NCBI GenBank assembly: GCA_963921935.1
Contig: OY998184.1
Span: forward strand, 30,471,567-30,535,566
Direction: 5' to 3'
Source of the DNA: Galeruca laticollis
Lineage: Eukaryota; Arthropoda; Insecta; Coleoptera; Chrysomelidae
DNA: 64,000 nt
Positions within the stretch are counted from its first letter, which is position 1. Each line of letters starts with the position of its first letter. Both the position numbers and the translations under genes were made by a program. The notes under the pieces were generated by a model. It had not been told where the DNA came from. It did no database searches and saw only the letters and a program-made list of their open reading frames with translations. Positions 43,257 to 54,392 of this stretch are shown one piece after another.

Positions 43257-44615
43257 TTAAAGATGGGATTTTGTGTCATCTTGTTCATAAAAGAGAACAT
43301 ATGCTTCTCCACTGACTAAAGATTTCCACGATATTAATAGCACTCTTGAATCGTTATATTCGTGCCACTGTCCCGTGTAGGGATGTCGGCAAAATGCTGT
43401 GTAGTGACCATTATAAGTGGTTCCACAGTGATTAGATATAGCGTAGAGGTTGTACATACAAGGTGCCACATTATCAGCCGCGTAATGGTTCATATCAAGC
43501 CCTTCTATTGGAAAATCTATTGAATCATTAAGTTTTGCACTAAAACTTTCTGTTTGCGAAAAGCACTTCAGGTGAATAACCAGTATTTTCGGAAATTTAT
43601 GAATTGAGAATGATTTAATGCATCGTCTTCGTTCCTTACATTTCGAACAAGCTGGTTTCTCATCACCGTCGAGTGTTTCTTCTCTTGTAAACGAATCTAA
43701 ACATTGTGAAAGTCGTAATTGACCTGTTCTTTGTGGTATCGGAAAGGATAAATCCCAAAAAGGATCGTAGGTAACTGAACAGTGACCACAGTGTGTGCAC
43801 TTGATTGTTGATTTTAATTGACCGACAAAGTTATCCATAATCTTGGAGTTGTCCATTCTCACATATCTTAACCAAAATTCTTGTGCTTTCTCGATATCAC
43901 TAAATTTGTCATCATTTTCAGTTAATATGGGCTTTGGTTTTTCATATACCTTGTTGACATCTTCGTGAAGTCCTGCTAATAGGTAACGAAGAAACTCATG
44001 TGCATCATGTTGAGTGTATCCCATGAACCTTGAAGTAAATCGCTGAATCTTACTTTTCAATGATACTGTATCAACCACTCTGTCTGAACCGTCTTCAGAC
44101 CAAAGTTCTTGAATAACTTCAGCAAATGCTTTAATTAGTGTTCCTTTCAAGCTAGATATGTTTATGTTAATATCTCTTATGTATGCGTCTTTCTTTAGAT
44201 ATTCTAATAGCCACCTTGTGTTTGATAGGCATTGGATAATACTATTCATGAAACATGTGTTACCAATATTTTTGAGACCTTTGAGACCCAAAGAATATTG
44301 GGAAATACCCTTTATGGATCTCAATGTGGAAAAATTGTTAAAAGCTCTTTCGCAACTACTATCATTGTACGAATAGTCTCGGATTCTATTAATGTATTTA
44401 TCACTGGATCGGCGTGATAAGGAATTTGAATTGATGATGTTTGCTACTGAATTGGATGTAGATATTACGGATTTGAAAACTGTTTTGGTTAGAGATAATA
44501 TATTGCGTATAGGAATCGCATCATTCTCTAGCATAGTCATCGTCTTCAGTATTCCTATGAATGGGACATCATCTGGCTGGTGGTTATCTGTATTTTTTAG
44601 TACACTGAGGCCCAA
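43257..44615 (-). CDS. USP-type deubiquitinase, open frame within retroelement copy 2
   Basis: A 452-codon frame without stops. Residues 1-100 are spacer shared with copy 1 (DDVPFIG, MLENDAIPIRN). The USP domain fills about 108-452: Cys box GLKNIGNTCFMNSIIQCLS (Cys121), YTQHDAHEFLRYLLAGLHED, zinc pairs CTHCGHC and CSKCKERRRC, His box YNGHYTAFCRH (His404) and EYNDSRV (Asn421/Asp422). All residues needed for a C19 peptidase appear present. The length fits the USP2/USP21 catalytic domain (about 340 residues). It has no introns. The first codon shown is probably not a start: the frame was most likely read from the endonuclease part, and one frameshift at about 44597-44615 now separates them. Whether it is expressed is unknown. 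Expected activity is removal of ubiquitin from proteins. Confidence 0.88.
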   Translation of the reverse strand: MGLSVLKNTDNHQPDDVPFIGILKTMTMLENDAIPIRNILSLTKTVFKSVISTSNSVANIINSNSLSRRSSDKYINRIRDYSYNDSSCERAFNNFSTLRSIKGISQYSLGLKGLKNIGNTCFMNSIIQCLSNTRWLLEYLKKDAYIRDININISSLKGTLIKAFAEVIQELWSEDGSDRVVDTVSLKSKIQRFTSRFMGYTQHDAHEFLRYLLAGLHEDVNKVYEKPKPILTENDDKFSDIEKAQEFWLRYVRMDNSKIMDNFVGQLKSTIKCTHCGHCSVTYDPFWDLSFPIPQRTGQLRLSQCLDSFTREETLDGDEKPACSKCKERRRCIKSFSIHKFPKILVIHLKCFSQTESFSAKLNDSIDFPIEGLDMNHYAADNVAPCMYNLYAISNHCGTTYNGHYTAFCRHPYTGQWHEYNDSRVLLISWKSLVSGEAYVLFYEQDDTKSHL

Positions 44616-45660
44616 AAGCTTGTTGGGGCATAATTTATCAAATTGTCAACGCATGTATTATCAGAAGGCACACATTCTGAAGAAGAGAATGAAGATGTTA
44701 AATAAGAATGTCGGAAAAAGGAAAGATCACATGTTTTAGGGTCTGTAATATGAGACAGTTTGAAAGGTGTAGAAGAATTACGTTTCTTATGATTAGGTTT
44801 CATGAAAAGTTCTTCTAGAGGCTTAGAACGGGGAAACGTACCGAGAAAAGATGAAGCGTTTCCTCTTTGAATTGCAATACTTATTTGTTGTATAAAGAAC
44901 AAAGTTGCTCTCGAATCATTGGTTTCTATTGATATTTTTTTACCGATTTCTTTAATGAATTTTAAAGCTTCATGACCGAAAACACCAGAGGTTTCAATTG
45001 CTACAGGAATAAAAATGTAAATGTACTCCAAATTTTTGTATTTATTGATTCTAAAAGTTTCGCCTTGTAAAGCTGCAGCGCCTTCGGAAGCAGATGTGGT
45101 TCGGACATGGGACGGAGCCCAAGTGTCAGTGCAAGTGAAATCCCATATAACTGGCCTGCCGCGTTGCCATGGAATGAGGGTCATACCATCTGGACGTTTA
45201 CCGTCGTCGCGGCAAGTACCTGACGGTTCCAACGAACAGGGAATCTTTGCAGATGCCATGCCTTGTTGGATTAGGTCATTTACTGCAGAATGACGTGAAA
45301 AACGGCCGACACTTAATTTGCAGCTTAGGCCGTGTCTACCATATTCATCAACATCAGCTCCGCAACGACAGCGATGTTTCACACAAATTTGACAACCTAA
45401 ACGCAGACCAATAGAAATACGGAAACTTTCGTCATCTAAAAGCGTACCTAATGGGGCCGACGGTAAAGCGTTCAACCATGCTCCTGATTCCTTTGAAAAT
45501 GCTGCATTCAAACGAGCCTTGTTTGGTAAATTGATAGCTTTCTGAAGCAGATTTTCTTTTTCAATGTTCAATAAAGGAATATCCCAGAATTTTTGAAAGG
45601 ATTTATAATCAACGGGTACAACTTTGTTAGACTTTAATGACCAAATATTTTCTGCCTCCA
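44597..45660 (-). pseudogene. Restriction-like endonuclease domain, copy 2
   Basis: Open for about 350 codons: KARLNAAFSKESGAWLNALP, the CQIC plus CRCGADVDEYGRHGLSC finger, SRHSAVNDLI, the nuclease core DGKRPDGMTLIPWQRGRP with VIWDFTCTDTWAP (RPD and WDFT match the PD-(D/E)XK pattern), VAIETSGVFGHEALKF, and QQISIAIQRGNASS. It continues into the Ser-rich spacer (SSSECVPSDNTCVDNLIN) and ends NYAPTSFWASVY, a frame slip of the sequence that should lead into LLGLSVLKN and the USP. The two frames overlap by 19 bases there. The RT is absent because of 5' truncation. Confidence 0.85.
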
Positions 45661-46915
45661 GAATGTATATGCTACTCAAAACGGTACACATCTGGGGTTG
45701 AATTCAGAAGAACTGCATGCGTTTCTAGGAGTATTAGTGATAATGGGTTTTTACAGACTGCCCAGTTTGAGAATGTATTGGTCCAACGATGAAAATTTTC
45801 ATGTTGACCGTATTACAAAAGTATTTACCTTGAAACGTTTCTTGAGAATTTTTCGTTTCCTGCATCTCAATGATAATGAGAAAATGCACAAACCTAATAC
45901 TCCTGAGTATGATAAGTTATACAAACTTAGACCGTTGGTGGCCCATCTAACCAATAAGTTCTACACTGCATTTACACCTTACATGCACGTTTATATTGAT
46001 GAAAGTATGTGCCCTTTCAAGGGACCTACAACCTTGAAGAAGTACATGCCCATGAAGCCCATCAAACGGAGCATTACTTACTCAATTTTCAAATCTATCA
46101 AGGTAAAACTGATACACAAAAATAAAGAAAGTTGGGTGAACGGGTTGTGTTACAATTAGGAGAAAATTTTTACAATAGAAGTTATTGCCTTTATTTTGAT
46201 AATTTTGCTACTACAATTCCCATCATGCAGAAATCGTTAGAGAAAGATATATTTCCTTGCAGAACTGTTCGAATGGATCGTGCACATTTTGCTAATCAAC
46301 ATTTATTGCCTGATAGGCAGCTTGCTAAAAGTCAATCTGATTCTGATGCTTCTGGTGATGTGTCTCTCTGCAAATGGAAAGATCGCGAAAAAAACCGTTT
46401 TCGTAGTGATTAACAGACACATCTATAATGAAGTAACAGAAGTTCTACAAACAAATAGAATAGGCGAAAGGGTAAAAGTACCGTGCCACCAATCTGTAGC
46501 TGATTATAATCAATACATGGGGGGAGTATATCTTTTTGATCCGCATCATGCCTATAACTCACTTTCGTGGAAATGCAGACGTTGGTGGATGAAAATCTTC
46601 TATTATCGGATTGATGTATCAAATGTTAATAGTAATATATTGTTCAAAGAAACGTTGAATAAAGAACAACCCCTGACAGCGTTACAGTTTCGCAACATTC
46701 TAGCCAATGAACTTATCGGTAACTTTTCTCAAAGGAAGATATCTTGTCCTCGAAGACGGAATTCTCCAATGGATACTTCTTACCATCTTTCAATCAAAGG
46801 CACTTGTCGGAGATATGTACTATGTAGCTCATCAAAAAAAAGCAAACGCGTTCCAATATAATATGTCCGATCTGTCAAGTTGCATTATGTAAGGATTGTT
46901 TTGCTCCTACCATCT
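45661..46915 (+). pseudogene. piggyBac transposase 1, truncated and frameshifted
   Basis: First block: LNSEELHAFLGVLVIMGFYRLPSLRMYWSND (quoted in part), then FLHLNDNEKM, and the first catalytic Asp in YIDESMCPFKG. A change of frame and a gap follow near 46110-46140, then LGENFYNRSYCLYFDNFATT with the second Asp (YFDNF). After another frame change come VADYNQYMGGVYLFD (where VD is usual, so the third Asp is altered here to Val-Tyr) and WKCRRWWMKIFYYRIDVSNVNS. A Cys-rich C-terminus, CPICQVALCKDCF, follows at about 46865-46905 in another frame. The N-terminal third is lost. Inactive. Confidence 0.88.
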
Positions 46916-47149
46916 GAAATTATTCATAATTACTGTACACATGTTTGAAGTTTTTTGTCAACTTTTGTTAGAAAGTGTATTATTATTTTGAATTTCGTTT
47001 TCAGTTGTCATTTACGCCCAATATCTACAACGCTTGGCTGCCATATTGGTTTTCTAAAGAATTTTTTCATGGATTCTGACCATCCTCCTAACACTATTTC
47101 CTATTGAGAAACAAATATGTCAGTAAAAATAGTTCTGCCCCTTAAAGGG
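45661..47149 (+). mobile_element. piggyBac 1, 5' part missing
   Basis: Starts abruptly at 45661 at the 5' edge of retroelement copy 2, in the transposase core. The right end is recognisable: ttctgCCCCTTAAAGGG at 47137-47149, a typical piggyBac-like terminus (CCCTTTAAGGGG on the minus strand), followed by TTAT instead of TTAA. The 5' half and left TIR are not in the window as far as I can see. Confidence 0.8.
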
Positions 47150-47635
47150 TTATCGACCAAATATATATTCTCCCTTATTAAACCTATTTACCTAGAAGGT
47201 ACTTTAGGAATGATTGTAGTGAATGAATTTCCAAGTAAACTTGTTCAATAGTTTTGTTAATATTCTTAGAATTCCGTATCAATGCATTGTATAAATTGAA
47301 GATTTTCATTATACCTTCACTTGTTTGATAAAGCTACTGTGCTAGCGAAACGCCTCATAAACTTAAGTTAAACATTAGTTGAAATATAATGAAGTTCTAA
47401 ACAAATTAAATTGTTTTATTTCATCGTTAAGTGTATATCTTCATCAAGTAAAAGCCTAATCTATTAAAGTAATGTTTTGTTGCCTACAATATTTATCTCC
47501 AGCGAACTTTAAAAATATCTTATCACTATTGAATAATTTTACTTTCCTAACATTATTGTCTACTAACCGTCAGCTTGTCTGACTGAGCCAACCTTCCACC
47601 TAAATCGAAGTTATGGTTTATAGTTTCAATATGTT
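47150..47635. other. Spacer, no recognisable gene
   Basis: About 490 bases of AT-rich sequence between piggyBac 1 and the LINE. Confidence 0.4.
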
Positions 47636-49130
47636 TATTGAACAGCATTTTCATTTTATGCCATACTTCTTCTTTTTCTTCTTCTTGTGCCTTGTGCTTC
47701 TCGCACGTTGGCGGTCCTTTGTACTTCTTTCATGTCAAATGTAAGGTGCCATTTTCTGCCTTTCGGAAGATTGTGGCTGCATCTCTAGTTCCGCACCAGT
47801 CCCTAATGTTTCGCAGCCATGAATGTTGTTTTCTTCCCGGGCCTCTTCTACCTTCTATTTTTCCTTGCAAAATCAACCTAGGTATTGAGTATCTGGCGCC
47901 TCTGCGTATGTGCCTAAGATAGGATATTTGTCTCTTCTTCACGATTTGCAGAAGTTCTCTAGGCATATCGGCCATTTCCAGCACCTCTTCATTAGTTTTA
48001 TGTGCAGTCCATGGGATGCGTAGGAGTATACGAATTGTCCACATTTCAAATGCCTCAATCCGATTCAGAGTTCTGATTTTTAGAGACCATGTTTCTGCTC
48101 CATAGAGCAAGATCGACCAGACGTAGCATTTAACTACTCGAATACGAAGTGCCAGGGGCAATGTTCGGACAAGAAAGAAGTTCTTAAGTTTATGAAATGT
48201 GTCTTTTGCACGTCCGATTCGTATTTTCACTTCCTCGTCGCAATCCCATTTCTGGTTGATGGTGGCGCCCAGATAAACAAATTTTGACACCACATCCAGT
48301 TTTTGGCCGTCAATCCTAATTGTGATGTTACTGTGGTGTCGAGCTATCACCATAACTTTTGTTTTATTTTTGTTGATCGTCAGGCCAAATAGTTTTCCTA
48401 TTTGGTTGATTCTGTCAACAGTTTGTTGAAGGTCCTCAGGAGAATTCGCCAATATAGCGGTATCATCCGCATATCTGATGGTGCTTATTGGAATTCCATT
48501 AACTTTAATTCCTCTGTTTTCCTTTTCCAATGCCAGTTGAAAAACTTTTTGATATATATGTTGAATAGCATTGGCGATAGGATACATCCTTGTCGTACTC
48601 CCTTGGATATTTTAAATGTCTCTGTGGTTAAGTCGTTGTTAATTCTTACCTCTGCGGTCTGATGCCAATACAGTTGCTGAATTATTTGTATATTCTTAGA
48701 ATCGATGCCAGTCTCATATAGTCTTTCCAGAAGAAGATCGTGTTTAATGTTATCAAAAGCCTTCTCATAATCTATGGAACATATATAAACGTCTCTTTGT
48801 TGGTCATAACATTTTTGTACAAGTAATTTCATTGAGAACAGGGCCTCTCTTGTACCCAAACCCCTGATGAAACCGAATTGGGTTTCCCCACTCATTGCCT
48901 CGCATTTGTCATATATTCGGGAGTGGATGACTCGAAGTAACACCTTGAGAGCATAACTCATGAGACTTATGAGTCTATAATCTTCACACCTCTTTGGAAC
49001 ACTTTTCTTAGGTATTGGTATAAAAGTAGATTTTAGCCAATCAGCTGCCATACGATCATCCTAAATGATGTCGGCTTTATTTGCAAGTGGAAAATTAGCA
49101 ACATAAGAACTTCCATATTGTAATTAGTTT
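47636..49130 (-). pseudogene. LINE reverse transcriptase (RTE-like non-LTR), 5'-truncated
   Basis: Minus-strand RT in two main blocks. 48485-49051: ADWLKSTFIPIPKKSVPKRC, SLMSYALKVLLRVIHSRIYD, TQFGFIRGLGTREALFSM, motif A CSIDYEKAFDNIKHD, ISKGVRQGCILSPMLFNIY (motif B). After a one-base slip near 48560, 47730-48587: KVNGIPISTIRYADDTAIL (motif C, YADD intact), KTKVMVIAR, FVYLGATINQ, then the long C-terminal domain with LLYGAETWSL, RRGPGRKQ and WLRNIRDW. The coding part before about 49130 (endonuclease, RT start) is missing, as expected for 5' truncation. The exact clade is uncertain; RTE-like or a close relative. Confidence 0.88.
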
Positions 49131-50140
49131 TTGAATTTTTTAAATTTTCCCGAATTACTAGTGTTTTAATTTGAATAATTGGTTTTATTAGATTGTTTTC
49201 TTGTTTCATCATCGATTTAGTAATTATTAAAATTCCTGGCAGGTTCGCCACGTAATGCTAGGATACTGGGCATGGACGATAAAATGAACTAATGGTCACT
49301 TCTTACTTCACATCATTCTTTGTCATATTCTCAAGTGACAAAGTAATTTGTTATATTACAAAAAATACCTTATCGTCCAGCTACTACGTCATAAGTGTGA
49401 ACTTTTCAAATTAAACACTTCCATAAATATTATCAATAAATTATTGACAAAGTTTTCTATTTTCTTCATATCATGCCAATTAGTTGGAAGTAGTTGAATA
49501 TTTGTTCTCATACTGATAAATTAGTAATTTGGTAGCGTGATGACACCTCATCATGTTATTGGATTAACTCCAAACTTAATCGTATTATCTGAGTTTCTTG
49601 TAATATATTCGCACGCCTGGATTATGCGTTAATGGGAACTCTATAAATAACATTTTAAATATTTTGTGCAATAACTGAAAAAAGTAAATAGTGTGATTTA
49701 TTTGAGAAATATTCTAAATATACCATGTAGCGAATATTACATTACCACTAACCAACACTAACAATCTCATAGTTTCCGATCAACAAGAAATCACCGAATA
49801 TATGTAGGGAAGACCGGGGTTGGTCGTGACTGGTGTTATTTGTGATAGAGGAAAATACTCCCGCAGTTGTAAGGACAACACCGCAGAGTCAGTGGTAAAA
49901 TAAGCAGCGTCTCATCCTACGACTTCAGACAAGTGTTCACATCCAGCGAAGACGGTCACCAGCAAGAAGTAGCAACCTGGATATTCGGTCACTGATAAGC
50001 GAAGAAAAGTGCCCACATACACAAGGAACCAGCATCCGAACAACAAAGATAGATGGAAGGTATTCAGGTGAATATAAAATACTAACCGGAAGACAAAAAG
50101 GTCAGGAGTCCTTTAACCGGCGCGGATACTCCCTCCGACA
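49131..50140. other. Spacer and probable 5' untranslated part of the next LINE
   Basis: AT-rich to about 49800, then a balanced-composition tract (49810-50140) with no open frame, which may be the 5' UTR of the Jockey/I-type LINE that follows. Confidence 0.4.
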
Positions 50141-51625
50141 GTGACTCCGCTGCTAGCTATTGTCCACCAACCCACTCCACTAATAACCCCCCATCAAATG
50201 TTCATCTGTTTCGTACACTTTCGTCCACAACCAATAACTATGTCTTCGAAGCGCTCCTCCATTCAAATCCGGAGCCAAACAGCATCTTTCATCTCATCTC
50301 AGGATGAGTACCCACCGCTTATCGCACCCCCAATCTTCGACTACTCAGCCTTATACCAATACACACTACGTGAACTTATCGAATTAAAACTCAGAACCAA
50401 CTCCTAATGACAATGGTAAATGACCTGAAACAGAATTCCAAACCAAACACCCGTAGCTCTTCACCCGCATATTCCGCCAAATCACATGCTTCACACGCAT
50501 CACACGCCTCAGTTCACATATCACTGTGAACTCGACGACATCAATCAACCGCCAAGTACAAAGGGGTGACTTCACTCACTTGGGTGCCAAACCCAAGAGA
50601 CTCCCGACCCCGCCTCCACCAACTACCCAACAACAACAGACAACTCAACAACCCCGTCCTACCCAACAAACCCGACCTTCCCAATCGACACCTTCACTCC
50701 AAACATTCGGAACCTTGCCTGCAAAATTCATTTCCTAGAAGGAGCTATTTAACCTCTTCAACACCAATGACCTGTTGAGGGGAGATATCGCCTTCTTGGA
50801 AGGGAATCCCAACCGCACCGCCCTTCTCAAAGTACTTGCCATCATTTCCTACGAAGCTTTGGAAAAAAAGCTTAGTAACACCCTCGATGACGACCACATC
50901 ACCCCACTCTCCAAACCCGATCACAATCCAAGATACGTAAACCAACGTTCCCACTCATCTGCAGAAATGTAGACATATCCATGTCCGACAAGGAATTTGA
51001 GAAAATCCTCAAAGACCTAAAATTCCCAGCAACCAAATCCTGGCGAACTATATCCCAGAGAATCAACAAGCCTACTTCCGAATTCTGACAGATTCCGAAA
51101 TGGCTTACCATAGCGCCATATCAAATGGCATCAAATTTCACGGTCTCTCACATCAGTATGAGATCTCAAACCCCACTAACCCACTTCCCGCAGTATCTAA
51201 ATACTGCAACAGGTGCTCCAGCACTAGCCACCTTGCCGAGGCATGCAAGGCCGGGCTGTCCCTCGTGTGGTGCATCTGACCACAAACCCACCAATTGCCC
51301 TAAAGGAAACGACACATTATGCAAAAATTGCGGCGGCAAGCACCCCGCTTACCATCCCCGGTGTTCAAAGCTGTTGGAAACACCGAAAACATCCCGGGAA
51401 ATCGCCCCGATTATCCTAGAAAAACCTAGCACTCCCTACGACCTCTCCACCCACACTAAAATTGTAATAGAGATTTTAGCAACGACTATTATGAACGCCA
51501 TCCCGACACCCCGTGGTCTAGTGGCTGACACACTCACACACCTCATCCCCTCATTCTACGGCTACAGATGTACCGTTACAAGTGGCGTGGGCAACCGCGT
51601 CCACTTTGCCTTTACTAAAAAAAGA
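50141..51625 (+). pseudogene. Jockey/I-type LINE ORF1 (gag-like), broken
   Basis: Plus-strand, C-rich coding strand unlike the flanks. Pieces: MSSKRSSIQIRSQTASF near 50238; a Pro/Gln/Thr-rich part (50526-50738); LLRGDIAFLEGNPNRTALL near 50775; then zinc knuckles. Three knuckles can be read, two in one frame and one in another: CNRCSSTSHLAEAC (51207-51250, shifted frame), CPSCGASDHKPTNC and CKNCGGKHPAYHPRC (in the block 51125-51628). The tail ends RVHFAFTKKR. Such proteins bind the LINE RNA. Several stops and frameshifts make it non-functional. Confidence 0.82.
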
Positions 51626-51639
51626 TAAAATTAAGTCAT

Positions 51640-52790
51640 GGATGCTATAATCGGGGCCGTGAATTTCCATCTAAGCTCTAGCCAGGAACCGACATATTCT
51701 TAAACACCTCTTACATGCCCAAAATATACAAATATTAGCTATCACCGATACCCTTTTGAAAAAGTCCCCTCGCTTTGCTGGCTTTACCACTTTCCACTTA
51801 GACTGGAACTTCTACTGTCACGGCAACGGACTTCTTGTCCGAAACTAACTCCCAGTATCACCACACCCGCTCCCTGCATTTCTGTCTCTACAGAACTTGG
51901 ATTGCATAACCATCGATGTGTCGTGGAATAATACCACGACAACCTTCTTTTCTTCTTACAAACATTCCAATCAACGATTATCAATCGACCTCCTGGAATA
52001 TGCATCCACTCTATCACGAGCCGTAATAATGGGCGACCTAAACTCACGCAACACTCTTTTCGGTGATACACTCACCAACCCAAACGGTAGAATACTCGCC
52101 GACCAGCTAGTCTCTCTTTCCATTTCTCGAATTTAAAACAATAATCCAGCCCTAGTGAGTCACCTCCTCCATTGTCGACCATATAATCTGCACTGACAGG
52201 TAAATAACCCGCATAGACGACGAATGCTTTATAGGCGATCCCATCACCTCAGACCATGTCCCACTACTGGTCAACACGTCTCTATACAATCCAATACCAC
52301 CACCGTCAACTACTTTCACATATCGCGATTCAAAAAAAGCCGATTGCGTTTCCTTCGCAAACCACGTCTCCACTAATTTACCACAACCCGTCCTTCATCA
52401 GACTACTGATGACATAGATTAAGAGGAATTCCAATCCCTCTTAATCGATGCACAAGACATTGCCGTACCTCTCACCACCATAAACACTAACTATCATGCC
52501 CTTCCGCAACAAATTCTTCAAAAAATCCGGCAGAAAAGATAGTTATATAAGTTATACGTCCGCACTCGAGATCCCGTTGTCTAGACACAATGGAACCGTC
52601 TAAACGCCCAGGTTCGGTACGAAATGAATGCTGAAAAGTAGAGACAATGGAAGGCCGATACAACCGAACTGGACGACAGACAAGGGCGCGTGTTTTGGCA
52701 AAAATTTTACCGTCTTGTTTTTCGCAAAAGGAATTTAGAAACACATCTCGAAGTGCAAGGACAGAAGATCTACTGCACCCCCCATCTCAG
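51640..52790 (+). pseudogene. Jockey/I-type LINE ORF2: AP endonuclease region, truncated
   Basis: Follows ORF1. The apurinic endonuclease (EEP) domain is recognisable in pieces: AITDTLLKKSPRF near 51740, then 51897-52136 with SRAVIMGDLNSRNTLFGD (the GDxN box) and NPNGRILADQL, then DHVPLLVNTSLY near 52253 (the SDH-equivalent box). Linker sequence continues to about 52790 (DDRQGRVFWQKFYRLVFRK). There is no RT in this orientation: the element stops where a second LINE in the opposite orientation begins. Confidence 0.8.
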
Positions 52791-54170
52791 CCGATGGGTC
52801 TCCAGTCGTCGTTTGCTTTTTCGCGTGCCGCTCTTCCCTGGCCGAAATGGCTGTTGGTTGGGGTCGGGCTGTTTTCTTTTCACCATGTTACCTTGTTGGT
52901 TATATCTTCGGCGGTCTTCTCGCTTTGGTTGTGTGTGTTTATTCACTGCATCTATATGGGGCAAATCATTTGCCGAAATATTACGACTAAAGACGACCTT
53001 ATAGAGTGGATCCACTTGTTTTCGATGACCTAGTTTAAACCTCGGCTCATCTTTTTGTCGATATGCCAGGCCTTCTCGTAGGTGGATCTTCTCGAAGATT
53101 CTCAAAAGTGACTTTAGGGTATTAGCTGTCTGTGGTGGAAGCCCTGGCAGTTGTAGCACTGCGTTGGTTCGTTTCCTCACTTTAGTTCTTCCCATCTTAT
53201 CCTCACTTTTTGGGTGTGCTGGATTTTTCTTATTCCGTTTCCTTCTTCCATGTCTAGCTCTACCACGTAGATGGGCAGTGGTTTTCATCCGCCGAATCTG
53301 GAGTGGATTTGGCTTATTCTTCCCATTTGAACGCCTGCCTTTTCTATCTTATCCTCGAGTTCGTCGATGTCCTCGCTACTCGTCAATTCCTTGATGACGA
53401 TCTTTCATTTTTGTGTCATCCCGTGGTGTGTAGGTGTACCATTCCGATTCTTTTCTCTCTTCATTCAGGTACCTTGTGAGGTTCCTGTAGTCCTTCGGTC
53501 CGTCGCATGGGATCTTCACTCCGAGTCTTTCTCGGATGGTGATGAACCTCGCTTTTATCTCTCTTCGGTGGATTTCTTTTCTGACTGAGCCCCAGTGGTG
53601 GGTTCTCCGTAGAATGATTGGTGGTGGCCTACTTGCCGTCGTCTTGTTTTGGCGGATGGCTTCGACCATCATTTCTTCGTCTCTTCTTTCCTTCCTTGCG
53701 GCGGCTTCCTTCCTCTGTTCCTTCTCGAATTTCTTAATGGACACCACTTCCGCGAAGTCCATCTCCTCAACCTCGTTTACGTTGGTTTGGAGGGTTCCAT
53801 CCTCTGCGCCTTCCTTCTAACGCTTTCTGATCGGCTTCGGCTTCTCTTTTTCCCTTGAGTGTCGTTAATTGTTTTTGCCATGTTCTCTATGGCAGTCCTT
53901 AATCCCGTAATTTCCGCTTCCATACGCTGGACGATTTTTCCAGCCCCTCCTCTACCCTTTTGGCTTCTGCCGTCTTTCTTATGGCTTCTACGCCTCTTTG
54001 TTTGCACTTGTCGTCTCTCTCCTTTATCTTATCTGCCTATTCTTCTTCGGTTTCATCTTCGCTTTCGTAGTCCTCATCGTAGTCATCGATTGGTCATTCC
54101 GGTATCCTCGTTTCCGTCTTCTTGCTAGCTTAGCTGCTAGCGGTGCTGTCACTTTTTTTCATCTTCAGCA
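52791..54170 (-). pseudogene. Jockey/X-element-type LINE ORF1 (gag) with PRE_C2HC region
   Basis: Minus-strand, starting near 54170 (MLKMKKSDSTASS, then a stop). It has a basic/acidic coiled-coil N-terminus (RMEAEITGLRTAIENMAKT; KKFEKEQRKEAAARKERR). The domain that precedes the knuckles in Jockey-type gags follows: ARFITIRERLGVKIPCDGPK, YLNEERKESEWYTYTPRDD, KDRHQGI. The first zinc knuckle reads CYNCQGFHH in a shifted frame near 53140. It is GC-rich compared with the flanks, and several shifts break the frame. The 3' side joins the plus-strand LINE near 52780, so the two are tail-truncated and abut in opposite directions. Confidence 0.8.
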
Positions 54171-54357
54171 TCTCTAGTTCCTGTCCTGAAAAATACAATA
54201 CATCGGTAAATTACAAATTTTGGAAATTTAGGAATTTTCATAGACGGAAGAAGTGTTAAAAACACTATTTGCGTTCTCAACGCTGTTTTTGGCATCTGAT
54301 AAACTTTCACCGATTCAGTTGATAGAAACCAACCTCCGTCCGATCGCTTTCTCAAGA
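54171..54357. other. Junction between LINE 5' end and piggyBac 3
   Basis: Non-coding. An open minus-strand frame (54149-54355) is short and has no recognisable domain; it may be LINE 5' UTR. Confidence 0.4.
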
Positions 54358-54373
54358 CTCCTTAAGTGGTCGC

Positions 54374-54392
54374 TTTGGCGTAAAAAGTACGC
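54374..54392. repeat. Subterminal hairpin, left end of piggyBac 3
   Basis: TGGCGTAaaaagTACGCCA: perfect 7-bp inverted repeat with a 5-nt loop. The same hairpin with loop caaaa lies at 56622-56640. Confidence 0.75.

Larger units (their letters stand above)
43219..45660 (-). mobile_element. RLE-USP retroelement, copy 2 (5'-truncated)
   Basis: Same minus-strand order as copy 1, from the end of the RT region (AENIWSLKSNKVV) through the endonuclease and spacer to the USP. The 5' side stops at 45660, where a piggyBac coding sequence begins. The 3' side stops at 43219 in an A-rich run, shorter than the 3' UTR of copies 1 and 3. Compared with copy 1 about 0.65 kb is missing from the spacer, between LSLTKT and the ISTSNSVANI segment. 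At the join both parent sequences have ACCAAA(A)C, so a microhomology deletion or template switch is likely. The coding sequence is much better preserved than in copy 1. Confidence 0.85.

Noticed and set aside
43257..44615. Host Usp2-type gene
   Set aside because: It is intronless, is collinear with a retroelement endonuclease in two copies, and its 3' end recurs in a 5'-truncated copy. A domesticated role is still possible.
52770..54170. Basic host nuclear protein on the minus strand (Lys/Arg-rich frames)
   Set aside because: The blocks match the gag of Jockey/X-element-type LINEs in order and are separated by frameshifts.
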